A stretch of DNA of 31,350 bases from positions 1 to 31,350 of the forward strand of contig DASZFP010000116.1 in NCBI GenBank assembly GCA_035939615.1, written 5' to 3'. The DNA is from VBCK01 sp035939615. GTDB taxonomy: Bacteria > Pseudomonadota > Gammaproteobacteria > Burkholderiales > Burkholderiaceae_F. The notes beneath the pieces are model-generated. The model saw nothing but the letters and a program-made list of their open reading frames with translations. It was not told where the DNA came from and ran no database searches. Positions 22,394 to 29,916 of the stretch are shown here, in pieces. Position numbers and translations under genes: made by a program. The stretch's first letter is position 1. Every line of letters starts with the position of its first letter.

Positions 22394-22481
22394 GGCAACT
22401 AACGCGACGCCGAAAAGGCGCGCGGACATACCGGCAGGCGCCAGGACGTGAACGGCAGCCGCTTGGGTAAAGGGTCAACCC

Positions 22482-22527
22482 CAGCCCCTTGATCGGGCTG
22501 CAAGTTCAGATACAGAGGAAAAGGAGC
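22482..22527 (+). promoter_or_regulatory. Flagellin leader hairpin and ribosome-binding site
   Basis: The leader of about 130 nt contains a hairpin CAGCCC/GGGCTG (22482-22500). After it come AGAGGAAAAGGAG just before the ATG, a strong ribosome-binding site with two GGA motifs. GGA overlapping the Shine-Dalgarno is the arrangement bound by CsrA/RsmA; control by it here is only a possibility. Confidence 0.4.
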
Positions 22528-22532
22528 TTCAA

Positions 22533-23366
22533 ATGCCACAAATCATCAATACGAATATCCTGTCGATGACGGCTCAGAGCAATCTGAACCAGACTCAGAC
22601 GTCGCTCGCCACGTCGGTTCAGCGCCTGTCGTCCGGTCTGCGCATCAACAGCGCGATGGACGATCCGGCGGGCCTGGCCATTTCGATGCGGATGGGCTCG
22701 CAGGTGAGCGGCATGCAGGTTGCGGTCCGCAACGCCAACGACGCGATTTCGCTGTCGCAGGTCGCCGACGGTACGCTCGGCACGGTCGGCAACATGCTGC
22801 AGCAGATGCGCGACCTGGCGGTGCAGGCCTCCAACGGCACCAACGGCTCGGGCGACCTGGCCAACCTGCAGACGGAATTCACGTCGCTTGCCACGGAAAT
22901 CGGCCGTGAGCTGTCGCAGACCACGTTCAACGGCATCACGGTCCTCGGATCGGGCGCCGGCAGCAGCACCTACCAGGTCGGAGCCAATGCGGGCCAGACG
23001 ATCACGCTGACCACCACCAACATGGCCAGCAACTCGTCCGTGACCGCGGTGACCAGCGACTCGACCGCGCTCGCCACGGGCGGGACGACTGCCTCGGCCA
23101 TGATCACGTCGATCGACACCGCGCTGGCGGCGGTCAACACCGAGCGCGCCAAGTACGGTGCCGACGAGGCCGAGTTCCAGAGCGTCATCACCAACCTGCA
23201 GACCGGCGTGACCAACCAGTCGGCCGCCGAAAGCCGGATCCGCGATGCGGATTACGCCCAGGAGACCTCGAACCTGACGCGCGCGCAGATCCTGCAACAG
23301 GCCGGTACCGCGATGCTGGCGCAAGCCAACGCGCTGCCGCAGTCAGTCCTGAACCTGTTGAAGTAA
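22533..23366 (+). CDS. fliC: Flagellin FliC, short form
   Basis: Filament subunit, exported and polymerised at the tip under the FliD cap. It is 277 aa, short for a flagellin. The N-terminal D0/D1 helices (about 1-140) contain INTNILSMTAQSNLNQTQTSLATSVQRLSSGLRIN and the C-terminal D1/D0 helices (about 190-277) contain SRIRDADYAQETSNLTRAQILQQAGTAMLAQANALPQSVLNLLK. Only about 50 Ser/Thr-rich residues lie between (TLTTTNMASNSSVTAVTSDST), so the surface domain is minimal but rich in possible O-glycosylation sites. The usual AKDDAAGLAI motif is AMDDPAGLAI here. ATG 22533 follows AAAGGAG. Driven by a FliA promoter and closed by a strong terminator. Confidence 0.97.
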   Translation: MPQIINTNILSMTAQSNLNQTQTSLATSVQRLSSGLRINSAMDDPAGLAISMRMGSQVSGMQVAVRNANDAISLSQVADGTLGTVGNMLQQMRDLAVQASNGTNGSGDLANLQTEFTSLATEIGRELSQTTFNGITVLGSGAGSSTYQVGANAGQTITLTTTNMASNSSVTAVTSDSTALATGGTTASAMITSIDTALAAVNTERAKYGADEAEFQSVITNLQTGVTNQSAAESRIRDADYAQETSNLTRAQILQQAGTAMLAQANALPQSVLNLLK

Positions 23367-23376
23367 GCCGGCACCC

Positions 23377-23395
23377 GGGCCGCGCAGCGCGGCCC
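23377..23395 (+). repeat. GC-rich hairpin just after flagellin stop
   Basis: GGGCCGCGC and GCGCGGCCC, 9-bp arms with a single central A, 11 nt after the fliC stop and 11 nt before the terminator stem. No T-run. It may stabilise the 3' end of the very abundant flagellin mRNA. Confidence 0.6.
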
Positions 23396-23406
23396 GATGC
23401 CAACAG

Positions 23407-23436
23407 GCGCCCTCCGAAAGGAGGGCGCTTTTTTTT
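23407..23436 (+). terminator. Intrinsic terminator of flagellin
   Basis: A perfect 9-bp stem (left arm GCGCCCTCC) with a GAAA tetraloop, followed by eight Ts, 40 nt beyond the fliC stop. Confidence 0.95.
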
Positions 23437-23473
23437 GACCTTGTCTGGCGCAGGCCCATCCCGTATGCGGGGC

Positions 23474-23500
23474 TCAAGTCGGCGCATGGGCTGCCGAATC
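23474..23500 (+). promoter_or_regulatory. Candidate FliA promoter of flaG-fliD
   Basis: TCAAGTCGG (8 of 9 to the P2 -35 block TAAAGTCGG) is followed by GCCGAATC (first five bases of GCCGATAA kept), with 15 bp between TCAA and GCCGAATC. It lies 41 bp upstream of the flaG ATG and after the flagellin terminator, exactly where a late promoter is needed. Confidence 0.5.
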
Positions 23501-23541
23501 TCAGAGGAGGGCGGTGACCAGGCGTTCCGGTAAGAAGGCTC

Positions 23542-23922
23542 ATGCAAAACATCGGTTCGGTGGGACACCCAATGACGGGCGACGGGCCGGTGGCGCAGAC
23601 CGCGCCGGGCGCAGCCGTGGGGGCCGAGTCGAAATCGTCCGCACCGGCAGCGCCAGCCCTGGCCGGCCCGCACCAGCGACCGGACGCTCCGACGCTGGCC
23701 GAGCTGAAGGCCGCGGTCGAGCAAGCCAACCGGCAGCTCGATCAGAGTAACCGAGAATTGACGTTTGTTTTCGACGATAAGCTGGGACGGATGTTGGTCA
23801 AGATTGTCGATACCCGAACCAATACGGTGATCCGGCAGGTGCCGTCCGAGGACATGCTCGCCGCGGCGCGCGCCTTGTCGGGAGCCTCGACGCGCGGCAC
23901 CCTGCTGCGCGACAAGGCCTGA
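23542..23922 (+). CDS. flaG: FlaG family flagellar protein
   Basis: Small protein found between flagellin and fliD in many polar and peritrichous bacteria; it affects filament length, mechanism unclear. It is 126 aa. The N-terminal half is Ala/Pro-rich and variable. The conserved half reads LAELKAAVEQANRQLDQSNRELTFVFDDKLGRMLVKIVDTRTNTVIRQVPSEDMLAAARAL, a textbook FlaG domain. ATG 23542 has GAAGG 4 nt upstream. 23 bp separate it from fliD. Confidence 0.93.
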   Translation: MQNIGSVGHPMTGDGPVAQTAPGAAVGAESKSSAPAAPALAGPHQRPDAPTLAELKAAVEQANRQLDQSNRELTFVFDDKLGRMLVKIVDTRTNTVIRQVPSEDMLAAARALSGASTRGTLLRDKA

Positions 23923-23945
23923 AAAACGACCAGCAGGGGCGGACC

Positions 23946-25496
23946 ATGACGATTGCAAACACCACCTCCAACTCGCTCGCCTCGCTGCTGTCCAGCTCAC
24001 TGAACGGGGTGAACGGGTCCAATGGCAGCAACTCGAGCAGCTCGTCGCTGACCGGCAGCCCGATCAGCACCGGGCCGATCGACGTGAACACGCTGGTTTC
24101 GGAGCTGATGACGGTCGAGTCGCAGCCCATGAAGCAGCTGCAATCGCAGCAATCGGGTGTGCAGGCCAAGCTGAGCGCCTTCGGACAGGTTCAAAGCGCC
24201 CTGTCCAGCCTGGACACCGCGATCTCGGCGCTGAAGACGAACTCCGCGTTCACGGCCGCGCAAGCCAGCGTGACCGGCAGCGGCGTGGCCGCGTCGGTGA
24301 CCGGCGCGCCCGCGCCGGGTACTTACTCGATCTCCGTGTCCGGCATCGCGCAGGCGCAGGCCGCCGCTTCCGCCCCCCTGGCCAGCGCCTCCACCGTGGT
24401 GGGCACCGGCACGCTGACGATTCAGCTCGGCACGTACAGCACCGGCACCAACGCGTTCACCGCGCAGTCCGGGTCGGGTCCGGTCAGCATCACGATCAAT
24501 TCGAGCAACGACACGCTGGGCGGGATCGCGGCCGCAATCAACAGCGCATCGGCCGGGGTCAACGCCTCGGTGGTCACCGACAACGCGGGCAGCCGGCTGG
24601 TGCTGACCTCGAGCAACACCGGCACCGCCAACGAGTTCAAGCTGACGGTGGCCGACTCCGACGGCAACAACACCGATACGTCGGGCCTGTCGCAGCTGGC
24701 GTTCGATCCCACTGCCACCGTTGGCGCCGGCAAGAACCTGACCCAGACTCAGCCGGCCGCCGATGCCCAGTACAGCATCAACGGACTGCCGCTGACCTCG
24801 TCGACCAATTCGATCACGACCGCCATCAGCGGCCTGACGCTGAACCTGACGCAGGCCCCCGCGGCCGGCTCGACCCTGCAGTCGCAGGTCACCGTCGGCA
24901 CCGACAGCAACGCGGTCAGCACCAGCGTGAACAATTTCATCCAGTCGTACAACAGCCTGGTCAAGCTCGAAAGCAATCTGACCGCCTACAACTCCAGCAC
25001 CAACACGCCCTCGACCCTGACCGGTGATCCCTCGATGTTCTCGCTCAGCTCGCAGCTGCGCTCGGTCCTGGGCAGCCAGATGAGCGGGGTGGCGAGCGGG
25101 CCTTCATGGCTGGCCGACGTGGGCGTCGACTTCCAGTCGGACGGCACGTTGAGCCTGAACACCACCAAGTTCGATACGGCCCTGTCCGCCAATCCGACCG
25201 GGGTGGCGCAATTGTTTTCGAAGGCGACCGGGACCGGAAGCCAGCAGGGCTTCGCGGTTCGGCTGGCCTCGTCGGTCGAATCGATGCTCTCGCCCACCGG
25301 CCTGCTGGGCGGAACGCAGACCAGTCTGCAGTCGACCATGAGCTCGATGAACAAGCAGATCTCGCAGATGCAGGCGCAGCTCACCCAGACCCAGCAGCGG
25401 CTGATCACGCAATACAGCAAGTTGAACGCGGACATGGTGGTGGCGCAGCAGAACCAGGTGGCGCTGGCCAACGCCCTGGCGGGACTGCCCGCCTGA
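23946..25496 (+). CDS. fliD: Flagellar filament capping protein FliD
   Basis: Pentameric cap (HAP2) that folds flagellin at the filament tip. It is 516 aa. A Ser/Asn-rich leader of about 45 residues precedes the typical VNTLVSELMTVESQPMKQLQSQQSGVQAKLSAFGQVQSALSSL (D0/D1). The central domain is Ser/Thr-rich with YSISVSGIAQAQ, TLGGIAAAINSASAGVNASVVTDNAGSRLVLTSSNTG and YSINGLPLTSSTNSITTAISGLTLNL. The C-terminal coiled coil is MNKQISQMQAQLTQTQQRLITQYSKLNADMVV. ATG 23946 follows AGGGGCGG. Next gene fliS starts 96 bp on. Confidence 0.96.
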   Translation: MTIANTTSNSLASLLSSSLNGVNGSNGSNSSSSSLTGSPISTGPIDVNTLVSELMTVESQPMKQLQSQQSGVQAKLSAFGQVQSALSSLDTAISALKTNSAFTAAQASVTGSGVAASVTGAPAPGTYSISVSGIAQAQAAASAPLASASTVVGTGTLTIQLGTYSTGTNAFTAQSGSGPVSITINSSNDTLGGIAAAINSASAGVNASVVTDNAGSRLVLTSSNTGTANEFKLTVADSDGNNTDTSGLSQLAFDPTATVGAGKNLTQTQPAADAQYSINGLPLTSSTNSITTAISGLTLNLTQAPAAGSTLQSQVTVGTDSNAVSTSVNNFIQSYNSLVKLESNLTAYNSSTNTPSTLTGDPSMFSLSSQLRSVLGSQMSGVASGPSWLADVGVDFQSDGTLSLNTTKFDTALSANPTGVAQLFSKATGTGSQQGFAVRLASSVESMLSPTGLLGGTQTSLQSTMSSMNKQISQMQAQLTQTQQRLITQYSKLNADMVVAQQNQVALANALAGLPA

Positions 25497-25531
25497 CCGG
25501 TTTTCCGCGGTTCAACGACCGTTGCCCGGGC

Positions 25532-25559
25532 TAAACCGCGCGCGCGCTTGCGTCGAAAT
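25532..25559 (+). promoter_or_regulatory. Weak candidate FliA promoter of fliST
   Basis: TAAA (25532-25535), 16 bp, then GTCGAAAT (5 of 8 to GCCGATAA), just upstream of fliS. The spacing equals that of the stronger promoters, but the -10 is poor and readthrough from flaG-fliD would suffice. Confidence 0.3.
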
Positions 25560-25592
25560 AGGGGATGGAGTTTCGGCAGCCGGGAGGCGCAA

Positions 25593-25997
25593 TTGTCTGG
25601 ATTCGGAGCAAAGGCCTATCAAAGTGTCGCGGTCGCCAGCGCTGTGGGGTCGGCCGATCCGCACCGGATGACGCTGCTGCTGTACGACGCTGCGATCGAA
25701 GCGATCCGGCTGGCGCAGGCGCACATGGGAACGCGCCGCATCACGGCCAAGTGCGAAGCGATCGGCAAGGCGCTGCGCATCGTCGAGGAGGGCCTGAAGG
25801 CCAGCGTCGATCGCGACGCCGGTGGCCATCTGGCGGTGAAGCTGGTTTCGCTGTACGACTACATCACGATGCGGCTGCTGCAGGCGAATCTGCGCAACGA
25901 CCGCAAGGCTTTGGAGGAAGCGTGCACGCTGTTGTCCGACCTGCGCTCGGCATGGGCCCAGATCGGCACCAACGCCTCCCGCGCGAGGGCCGCCTGA
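25593..25997 (+). CDS. fliS: Flagellin-specific export chaperone FliS
   Basis: Four-helix cytoplasmic chaperone that keeps flagellin unpolymerised. It is 134 aa with the chosen start. The sequence AKAYQSVAVASAVGSADPHRMTLLLYDAAIEAIRLAQAHM, then LVSLYDYITMRLLQANLRNDRKALEEACTLLSDLRSAW, is diagnostic. The start is TTG 25593: GGGAGG lies 5 nt upstream, and the family N-terminus begins exactly there. An earlier TTG at 25548 would add 15 unrelated residues with no ribosome-binding site. The fliT ATG follows directly after the stop. Confidence 0.94.
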   Translation: MSGFGAKAYQSVAVASAVGSADPHRMTLLLYDAAIEAIRLAQAHMGTRRITAKCEAIGKALRIVEEGLKASVDRDAGGHLAVKLVSLYDYITMRLLQANLRNDRKALEEACTLLSDLRSAWAQIGTNASRARAA

Positions 25998-26348
25998 ATG
26001 GCGCCTGACGATGGCAGCGGCTGGCAGCCGGACGCCGGCCATGCGTCGCGCCGCCTGATCGAACGCTACCAGGAGGTTGCACAGCTCAGCCGCGACATGC
26101 TGGCGGCGGCACACCGGGAAGACTGGGCCGAGGTCGCGCGCCTGGAGACGCAGTGCCGGCAGCGGATCGAAGGCCTGAAGCGGGCCGCCACCATCGAGCC
26201 CCTGAACGCGATCGAACAGCAGCGGCGGATCGAGCTGCTGCGCGACATCCTGCGGGCTGACGCGCAGATCCGCCGGCGCGCCGAGCCGTGGCTGCTCGAG
26301 CTGGAGCGCCTGGTCGGAGTGTCGCGCGGCGCCGATCCAACCGATTGA
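25998..26348 (+). CDS. fliT: FliD export chaperone FliT
   Basis: Small helical chaperone for FliD that in enterobacteria also inhibits FlhDC. It is 116 aa, with a helical core RRLIERYQEVAQLSRDMLAAAHREDWAEVARLETQCRQRIEGLK and QQRRIELLRDILRADAQIRRRAEPWLLELERLV, matching the family's W-x-x-L-x-x-L-E pattern. It starts at the base after the fliS stop. Conservation is low in FliT generally; position supports the call. Confidence 0.88.
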   Translation: MAPDDGSGWQPDAGHASRRLIERYQEVAQLSRDMLAAAHREDWAEVARLETQCRQRIEGLKRAATIEPLNAIEQQRRIELLRDILRADAQIRRRAEPWLLELERLVGVSRGADPTD

Positions 26349-26387
26349 CGGCTCGACTGCAAACACCGACGGGACAGGCGCAAAACC

Positions 26388-27137
26388 ATGGACTCCGGAG
26401 TGCTCGGGTTGGGGGCGGTGGCGTGGACCGACGCGTGGAATTCGGCGGCGCCCGAGACTGGCCTGCGCCTGCCGGTCGATCCGGCTCGCCTGCTCGAGCT
26501 GCTGCGCGGAATGCCGGTGTCACGCGCGCTGCTGTCCGATCTGCAGCGGGCTGCCTCGGCCGGCCACACGGTCGAGCTGATCGTGTCGCCCGATCGCCAG
26601 ATTGCCGAAATCGCCACCGGAGCGGGCCATTACGTGTTGACGCAGGCCGCCCGCAACGTGGTGCTGGCGGCGCTGGTCGGACGGTTGCCCGCGCCGCCCG
26701 CCTCGAACCGGCCCGGGCCGGGCGCAGACCGGTCCGCCTCGACACCGGAGGGCCTGGAACACTCACGGCCCTGCGCGCCGGGCGTGCTGTGGGCCTCGCC
26801 GTCCGTGTCGGCGCGGGATCGGGCCCCGTTCGAATCGATCGCGCTGCCGTGGCTGGGCCCTTCGGCCTATCTGGAGGTCGCCCCGGACGGCTCCGGAACG
26901 ACGCCGGGCGGCGACGGCCGGGAACCGGCGATGCGGTGCGCGAGGCTGCACCTGGAGCTGCCGCACCTGGGACGGTTCGACGCCGAGATCCGCGTGTGCG
27001 GCAGCACGGTGGCTGTTCTGGTCGGTTGCGCCGACCCGGCGATCGTTCAACCGCGGCTGGCCGAGCTGCAGCGCGCGCTGTCGGCCCAGGGCCTCGTGTC
27101 CGCACATGTCGGCCTGGGGCCGGCGCCGGGACCCTGA
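26388..27137 (+). CDS. Second FliK-like protein (flagellar hook-length control C-terminal-domain type)
   Basis: A 249-aa protein. The N-terminal part (LRLPVDPARLLELLRGMPVSRALLSDLQR...) has no domain I recognise. The C-terminal 70 residues (ARLHLELPHLGRFDAEIRVCGSTVAVLVGCADPAIVQPRLAELQRALSAQGLVSAHVGL) match the pattern of the FliK C-terminal domain: a beta strand with LG, then a helix ending LxxxLxxxG. It lacks the long ruler region. It sits between fliT and the FlhB-like gene, overlapping the latter by one base (TGATG), so the two are likely partners in substrate switching. That role is inferred, not shown. Confidence 0.7.
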   Translation: MDSGVLGLGAVAWTDAWNSAAPETGLRLPVDPARLLELLRGMPVSRALLSDLQRAASAGHTVELIVSPDRQIAEIATGAGHYVLTQAARNVVLAALVGRLPAPPASNRPGPGADRSASTPEGLEHSRPCAPGVLWASPSVSARDRAPFESIALPWLGPSAYLEVAPDGSGTTPGGDGREPAMRCARLHLELPHLGRFDAEIRVCGSTVAVLVGCADPAIVQPRLAELQRALSAQGLVSAHVGLGPAPGP

Positions 27138-27472
27138 TGGCCGACGGCGGGCGCAGCGCAACGAAGGCGCCGCCGCAGGCGGCCGCGCTTCGATACCAGG
27201 CCGAAACCGACCGCGCACCGCGCGTGGTCGCCAAGGGTCAGGGCGCGCTGGCCGAGCAGATCCTGAGGCGCGCGCGCGAAAGCGGCGTGCCGATCCATGA
27301 ATCGCAAGAGCTCGCGGCTGCGCTGATGCAGTTCGAACTGGAGCAGCAGATTCCCGCTGCGCTGTACGTGGCGATCGCGGAGGTGCTGGCCTGGGCCTAC
27401 CGCCTCGAAGCCGATCGCACGGTCGCGCCGGCCGACCGCCACCCGGACCTGCCACATGTTCGAAGCAAGTGA
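27137..27472 (+). CDS. Free-standing FlhB C-terminal-domain protein (EscU/YscU/HrcU switch family; FlhX/FhlB-like)
   Basis: A 111-aa soluble protein equivalent to the cytoplasmic domain of the export switch FlhB. AALRYQAETDRAPRVVAKGQGALAEQILRRARESGVPIHESQELAAALMQFELEQQIPAALYVAIAEVLAWAYRLE aligns with FlhB downstream of its self-cleavage site. The cleavage motif NPTH itself is absent (PPQAAALRY instead), as in other FlhX/FhlB proteins, so it resembles a ready-made cleaved fragment. ATG 27137 overlaps the upstream stop by one base. The last 17 bp overlap the next gene. The true flhB is outside the window. Confidence 0.88.
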   Translation: MADGGRSATKAPPQAAALRYQAETDRAPRVVAKGQGALAEQILRRARESGVPIHESQELAAALMQFELEQQIPAALYVAIAEVLAWAYRLEADRTVAPADRHPDLPHVRSK

Positions 27473-28925
27473 CTGCCTGACTCGCGGCAAGCGTGCGCTC
27501 GAGGCGCTGCGCTTCGACGAGGCGCGGCTCGCCTATGCACGCGCGCTCGAGCTGGCGCCCGGGTCGATCGACGCGCTGCGCGGCCTGGGCTATGCACTGT
27601 TTCAACTGCGGCGTCTGGCCGAGGCGCTCGAGGCGATCGACAGCGCACTGCGCGTGGATCCGACCGATCTGCTGTCGCGGCTGCTGATGGGACGCCTGTG
27701 CCTGAGACTGCAGCAGCCGGCCGCCGCCGAGGCCAATTTCCGGCAGATCCTGCAGCGGATACCGTCGAGCGAGGCGGCCGCTTCGGGTCTGATCGACGCT
27801 CTGGTCGCCCAGGGCGGCGCCGACGAAGCCGGCACGCTGTGCGCGGACCTGCTGGCCACGAACCCTGCCTCGGAGGTGGCCCAGCTGGCGGCCGCACGCC
27901 TGGCCGGTTTCCTGTGCCAGCACGAGCGCGCACTGTCGCACTTCGACGAGCTGCTGCGCCTGCGGCCCGCCAACCCGGTGCACCGGTACAACCGCGCGCT
28001 GTGCCTGCTTCGACTGGGCCGTTTCGCCGAAGGGTGGCTCGATTACGAGCAGCGCTTTGCGGCCGGCGTGGTCCACCTGCGCTGCCCGGCCACACCGCGC
28101 TGGGACGGGCAGCCAGTGAGGCATCTGCTCGTGCTGGCCGAGCAGGGGCTGGGCGATGCGATCCTGTTCGCGCGATTCCTGCGCGACGCGGCGATCCGCT
28201 GCGAGCGGCTGACCCTGGCCTGCGCGGACTCGCTGGCCGGACTGCTCGGCCGCAGCCTGGGCATCGAATGCGTGTCGGACGACGGGCGCCACTGGCCCGA
28301 ACACGACGCGCACCTGCCCCTGATGAGCCTTCCGCTGGTGTTGAAGCTGCCCGACGCAAGCGCGGCCCGCCCGGCCTACCTGTCGTGCGATCCGCCGCGG
28401 CGCGCGCAGTGGTCCTCGGCCCTGGGCTGCCGGCCTGGTTCGGCTGCGCGGATCGGCATCGTGCACGCGACCTCAGTGGCTCACTCCACCGAGGAAAATC
28501 CGTTCACCCGGCGCTCGTGCACCCCCGCCGATCTGCTTGCGCTGGTGCAGGAAGCGGGATTGGAGGTCTACAACCTGAACCTGGGCCAGGCCGCCGAGGC
28601 GGCCCGCAGCGAGCTGCCGGGGCTGCGCGAGCTGCCGCGCCCGATCGAAAGCTTCGAGGACACGGCCGCCGTGATCGGTTGTCTGGATGCGGTGGTCAGC
28701 GTGGACACCGCCGGCGCGCACCTGGCCGGCGCCATCGGTACCCCGCTTCAGCTGCTGTTGCCGGCGGCGCCCGACTGGAAGTGGCAGACCCAGTCGGCCG
28801 CCGCGCCCTGGTACGAAACGCTCCATCTGGCGCGGCGCCCGCACCGCGGTGGATGGGCCGCCGCCGTCTCGCTCGTGGCCGAGCGCCTGCGCCGGGACTT
28901 GCTCGTGCCGGCCGCTGCCCGCTGA
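27456..28925 (+). CDS. TPR-containing glycosyltransferase-like protein, possible flagellin glycosyltransferase
   Basis: A 489-aa protein. Residues 1-200 contain tetratricopeptide repeats (for example FDEARLAYARALELAPGSIDALRGLGYALFQLRRLAEALEAIDSALRVDP). Residues about 210-489 form a GT-B domain of the type found in TPR-linked transferases: LVLAEQGLGDAILFARFL (motif at 229-238), and later AAVIGCLDAVVSVDTAGAHLAGAIGTPLQLLLPAAPDWKW with the conserved SVDTAxAHLAGA nucleotide-sugar site. Proteins of this architecture are often encoded beside flagellin genes and in some bacteria glycosylate flagellin; the role here is inferred from neighbourhood. ATG 27456 lies inside the end of the FlhB-like gene (17-bp overlap), so it is the last gene of the late flagellar unit. 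Confidence 0.8.
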   Translation: MFEASDCLTRGKRALEALRFDEARLAYARALELAPGSIDALRGLGYALFQLRRLAEALEAIDSALRVDPTDLLSRLLMGRLCLRLQQPAAAEANFRQILQRIPSSEAAASGLIDALVAQGGADEAGTLCADLLATNPASEVAQLAAARLAGFLCQHERALSHFDELLRLRPANPVHRYNRALCLLRLGRFAEGWLDYEQRFAAGVVHLRCPATPRWDGQPVRHLLVLAEQGLGDAILFARFLRDAAIRCERLTLACADSLAGLLGRSLGIECVSDDGRHWPEHDAHLPLMSLPLVLKLPDASAARPAYLSCDPPRRAQWSSALGCRPGSAARIGIVHATSVAHSTEENPFTRRSCTPADLLALVQEAGLEVYNLNLGQAAEAARSELPGLRELPRPIESFEDTAAVIGCLDAVVSVDTAGAHLAGAIGTPLQLLLPAAPDWKWQTQSAAAPWYETLHLARRPHRGGWAAAVSLVAERLRRDLLVPAAAR

Positions 28926-28938
28926 GGGCGGCGCGGCG

Positions 28939-29904
28939 CTACTGAACGATCCTTGAAAGCGTTGCGTCGACGACGGGCTTGCACACGTCCACGACGCTCA
29001 TTTCCGCTCTGAATTTCGCGGCGGACAGCTCGCCCGCCCCGCGCCAGCGGCCATCGGCCAGCAGCAGCCTGCACTGCTCGGCCAGGCGTTCCGGACAGTC
29101 GGAGTGCAGAAAGCCCCGGTACGGGTTGTCCAGCGGGATCTCTTCCGAAACGACGCACAGCTCCCGCCCGAGCATCTCGGTGATTCGCATGCAGGAGGCA
29201 AAACGCGGGTCGACTCCGTTTTCGGTGTCATGCTCGGCGTGAAGATTCAGGTTCAGCCCGATCTTGGCCCGGTCCATCAGCGAGCTCAGGTAGCTCTTCG
29301 ACAGGTAGCCGACCGGAAAGCCGCGCCCGACGCACAGCACCTCGATGCCCTGCTGACGGAAATGCTCGAGGATCGCGGCGCGGTGCGGGGTCTTGGTGCC
29401 GAAGAAGATCACATCGATGTCCTTGGGCGACCGGCGCAGGTAGGCCGGCACTTCGAAGACGTGGCCGACCGGGAAGTAGCGCGAAATGCGCGCGTAGTCC
29501 CGGTACTCGTGCGCGGTGCGCTCCAGCCAGGACCACACGAAATCAGCGCCGCGGGCGAACCGCTCGAACCCGGCCACGCGATTGCGGAAGAAAGCCTGCT
29601 TGTCGCCGTCCCACAGCATGCCGTGCTTGCCATACGGGATCGTGCCGCCGACCATCAGCTCGGTCGCGATCACGCCGATCCGCAGCGAATGGCGCTGCTT
29701 GAGCTCGAGCACGTGATCGATGAACGCCGTCTCGGGGAAGTATTCGAAGAACACGTTGATCGCGTCGCGATGGATTTCGTCCTGCACCAGCGTGGTCTCG
29801 TGGCCGCACTTGCTCAAGGTGGCGCGCATGTAGTCGGTCAGCGGCGACAGGTACTCCCCGGCGCTGGTGGCGCCGTGGTTTTTCATCACGAAGTTGAACC
29901 TCAT
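28939..29904 (-). CDS. Glycosyltransferase-like protein (CgeB/GT-B type)
   Basis: A 321-aa protein of uncertain substrate. The C-terminal half has GT-B features: DIDVIFFGTKTPHRAAILEHFRQQGIEVLCVG, then DRAKIGLNLNLHAEHDTENGVDPRFASCMRITEMLGRELCVVSEE, the acceptor/donor-site region of CgeB-like transferases where a conserved R-x-x-E is present (RITE). No signal peptide or membrane helix. The ribosome-binding site GGAAGG overlaps the stop codon of the upstream DUF707 gene (12-bp gap), so they are co-transcribed. Convergent with the TPR-glycosyltransferase (13 bp between stops). Confidence 0.7.
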   Translation of the reverse strand: MRFNFVMKNHGATSAGEYLSPLTDYMRATLSKCGHETTLVQDEIHRDAINVFFEYFPETAFIDHVLELKQRHSLRIGVIATELMVGGTIPYGKHGMLWDGDKQAFFRNRVAGFERFARGADFVWSWLERTAHEYRDYARISRYFPVGHVFEVPAYLRRSPKDIDVIFFGTKTPHRAAILEHFRQQGIEVLCVGRGFPVGYLSKSYLSSLMDRAKIGLNLNLHAEHDTENGVDPRFASCMRITEMLGRELCVVSEEIPLDNPYRGFLHSDCPERLAEQCRLLLADGRWRGAGELSAAKFRAEMSVVDVCKPVVDATLSRIVQ

Positions 29905-29916
29905 CCGGCATCCTTC

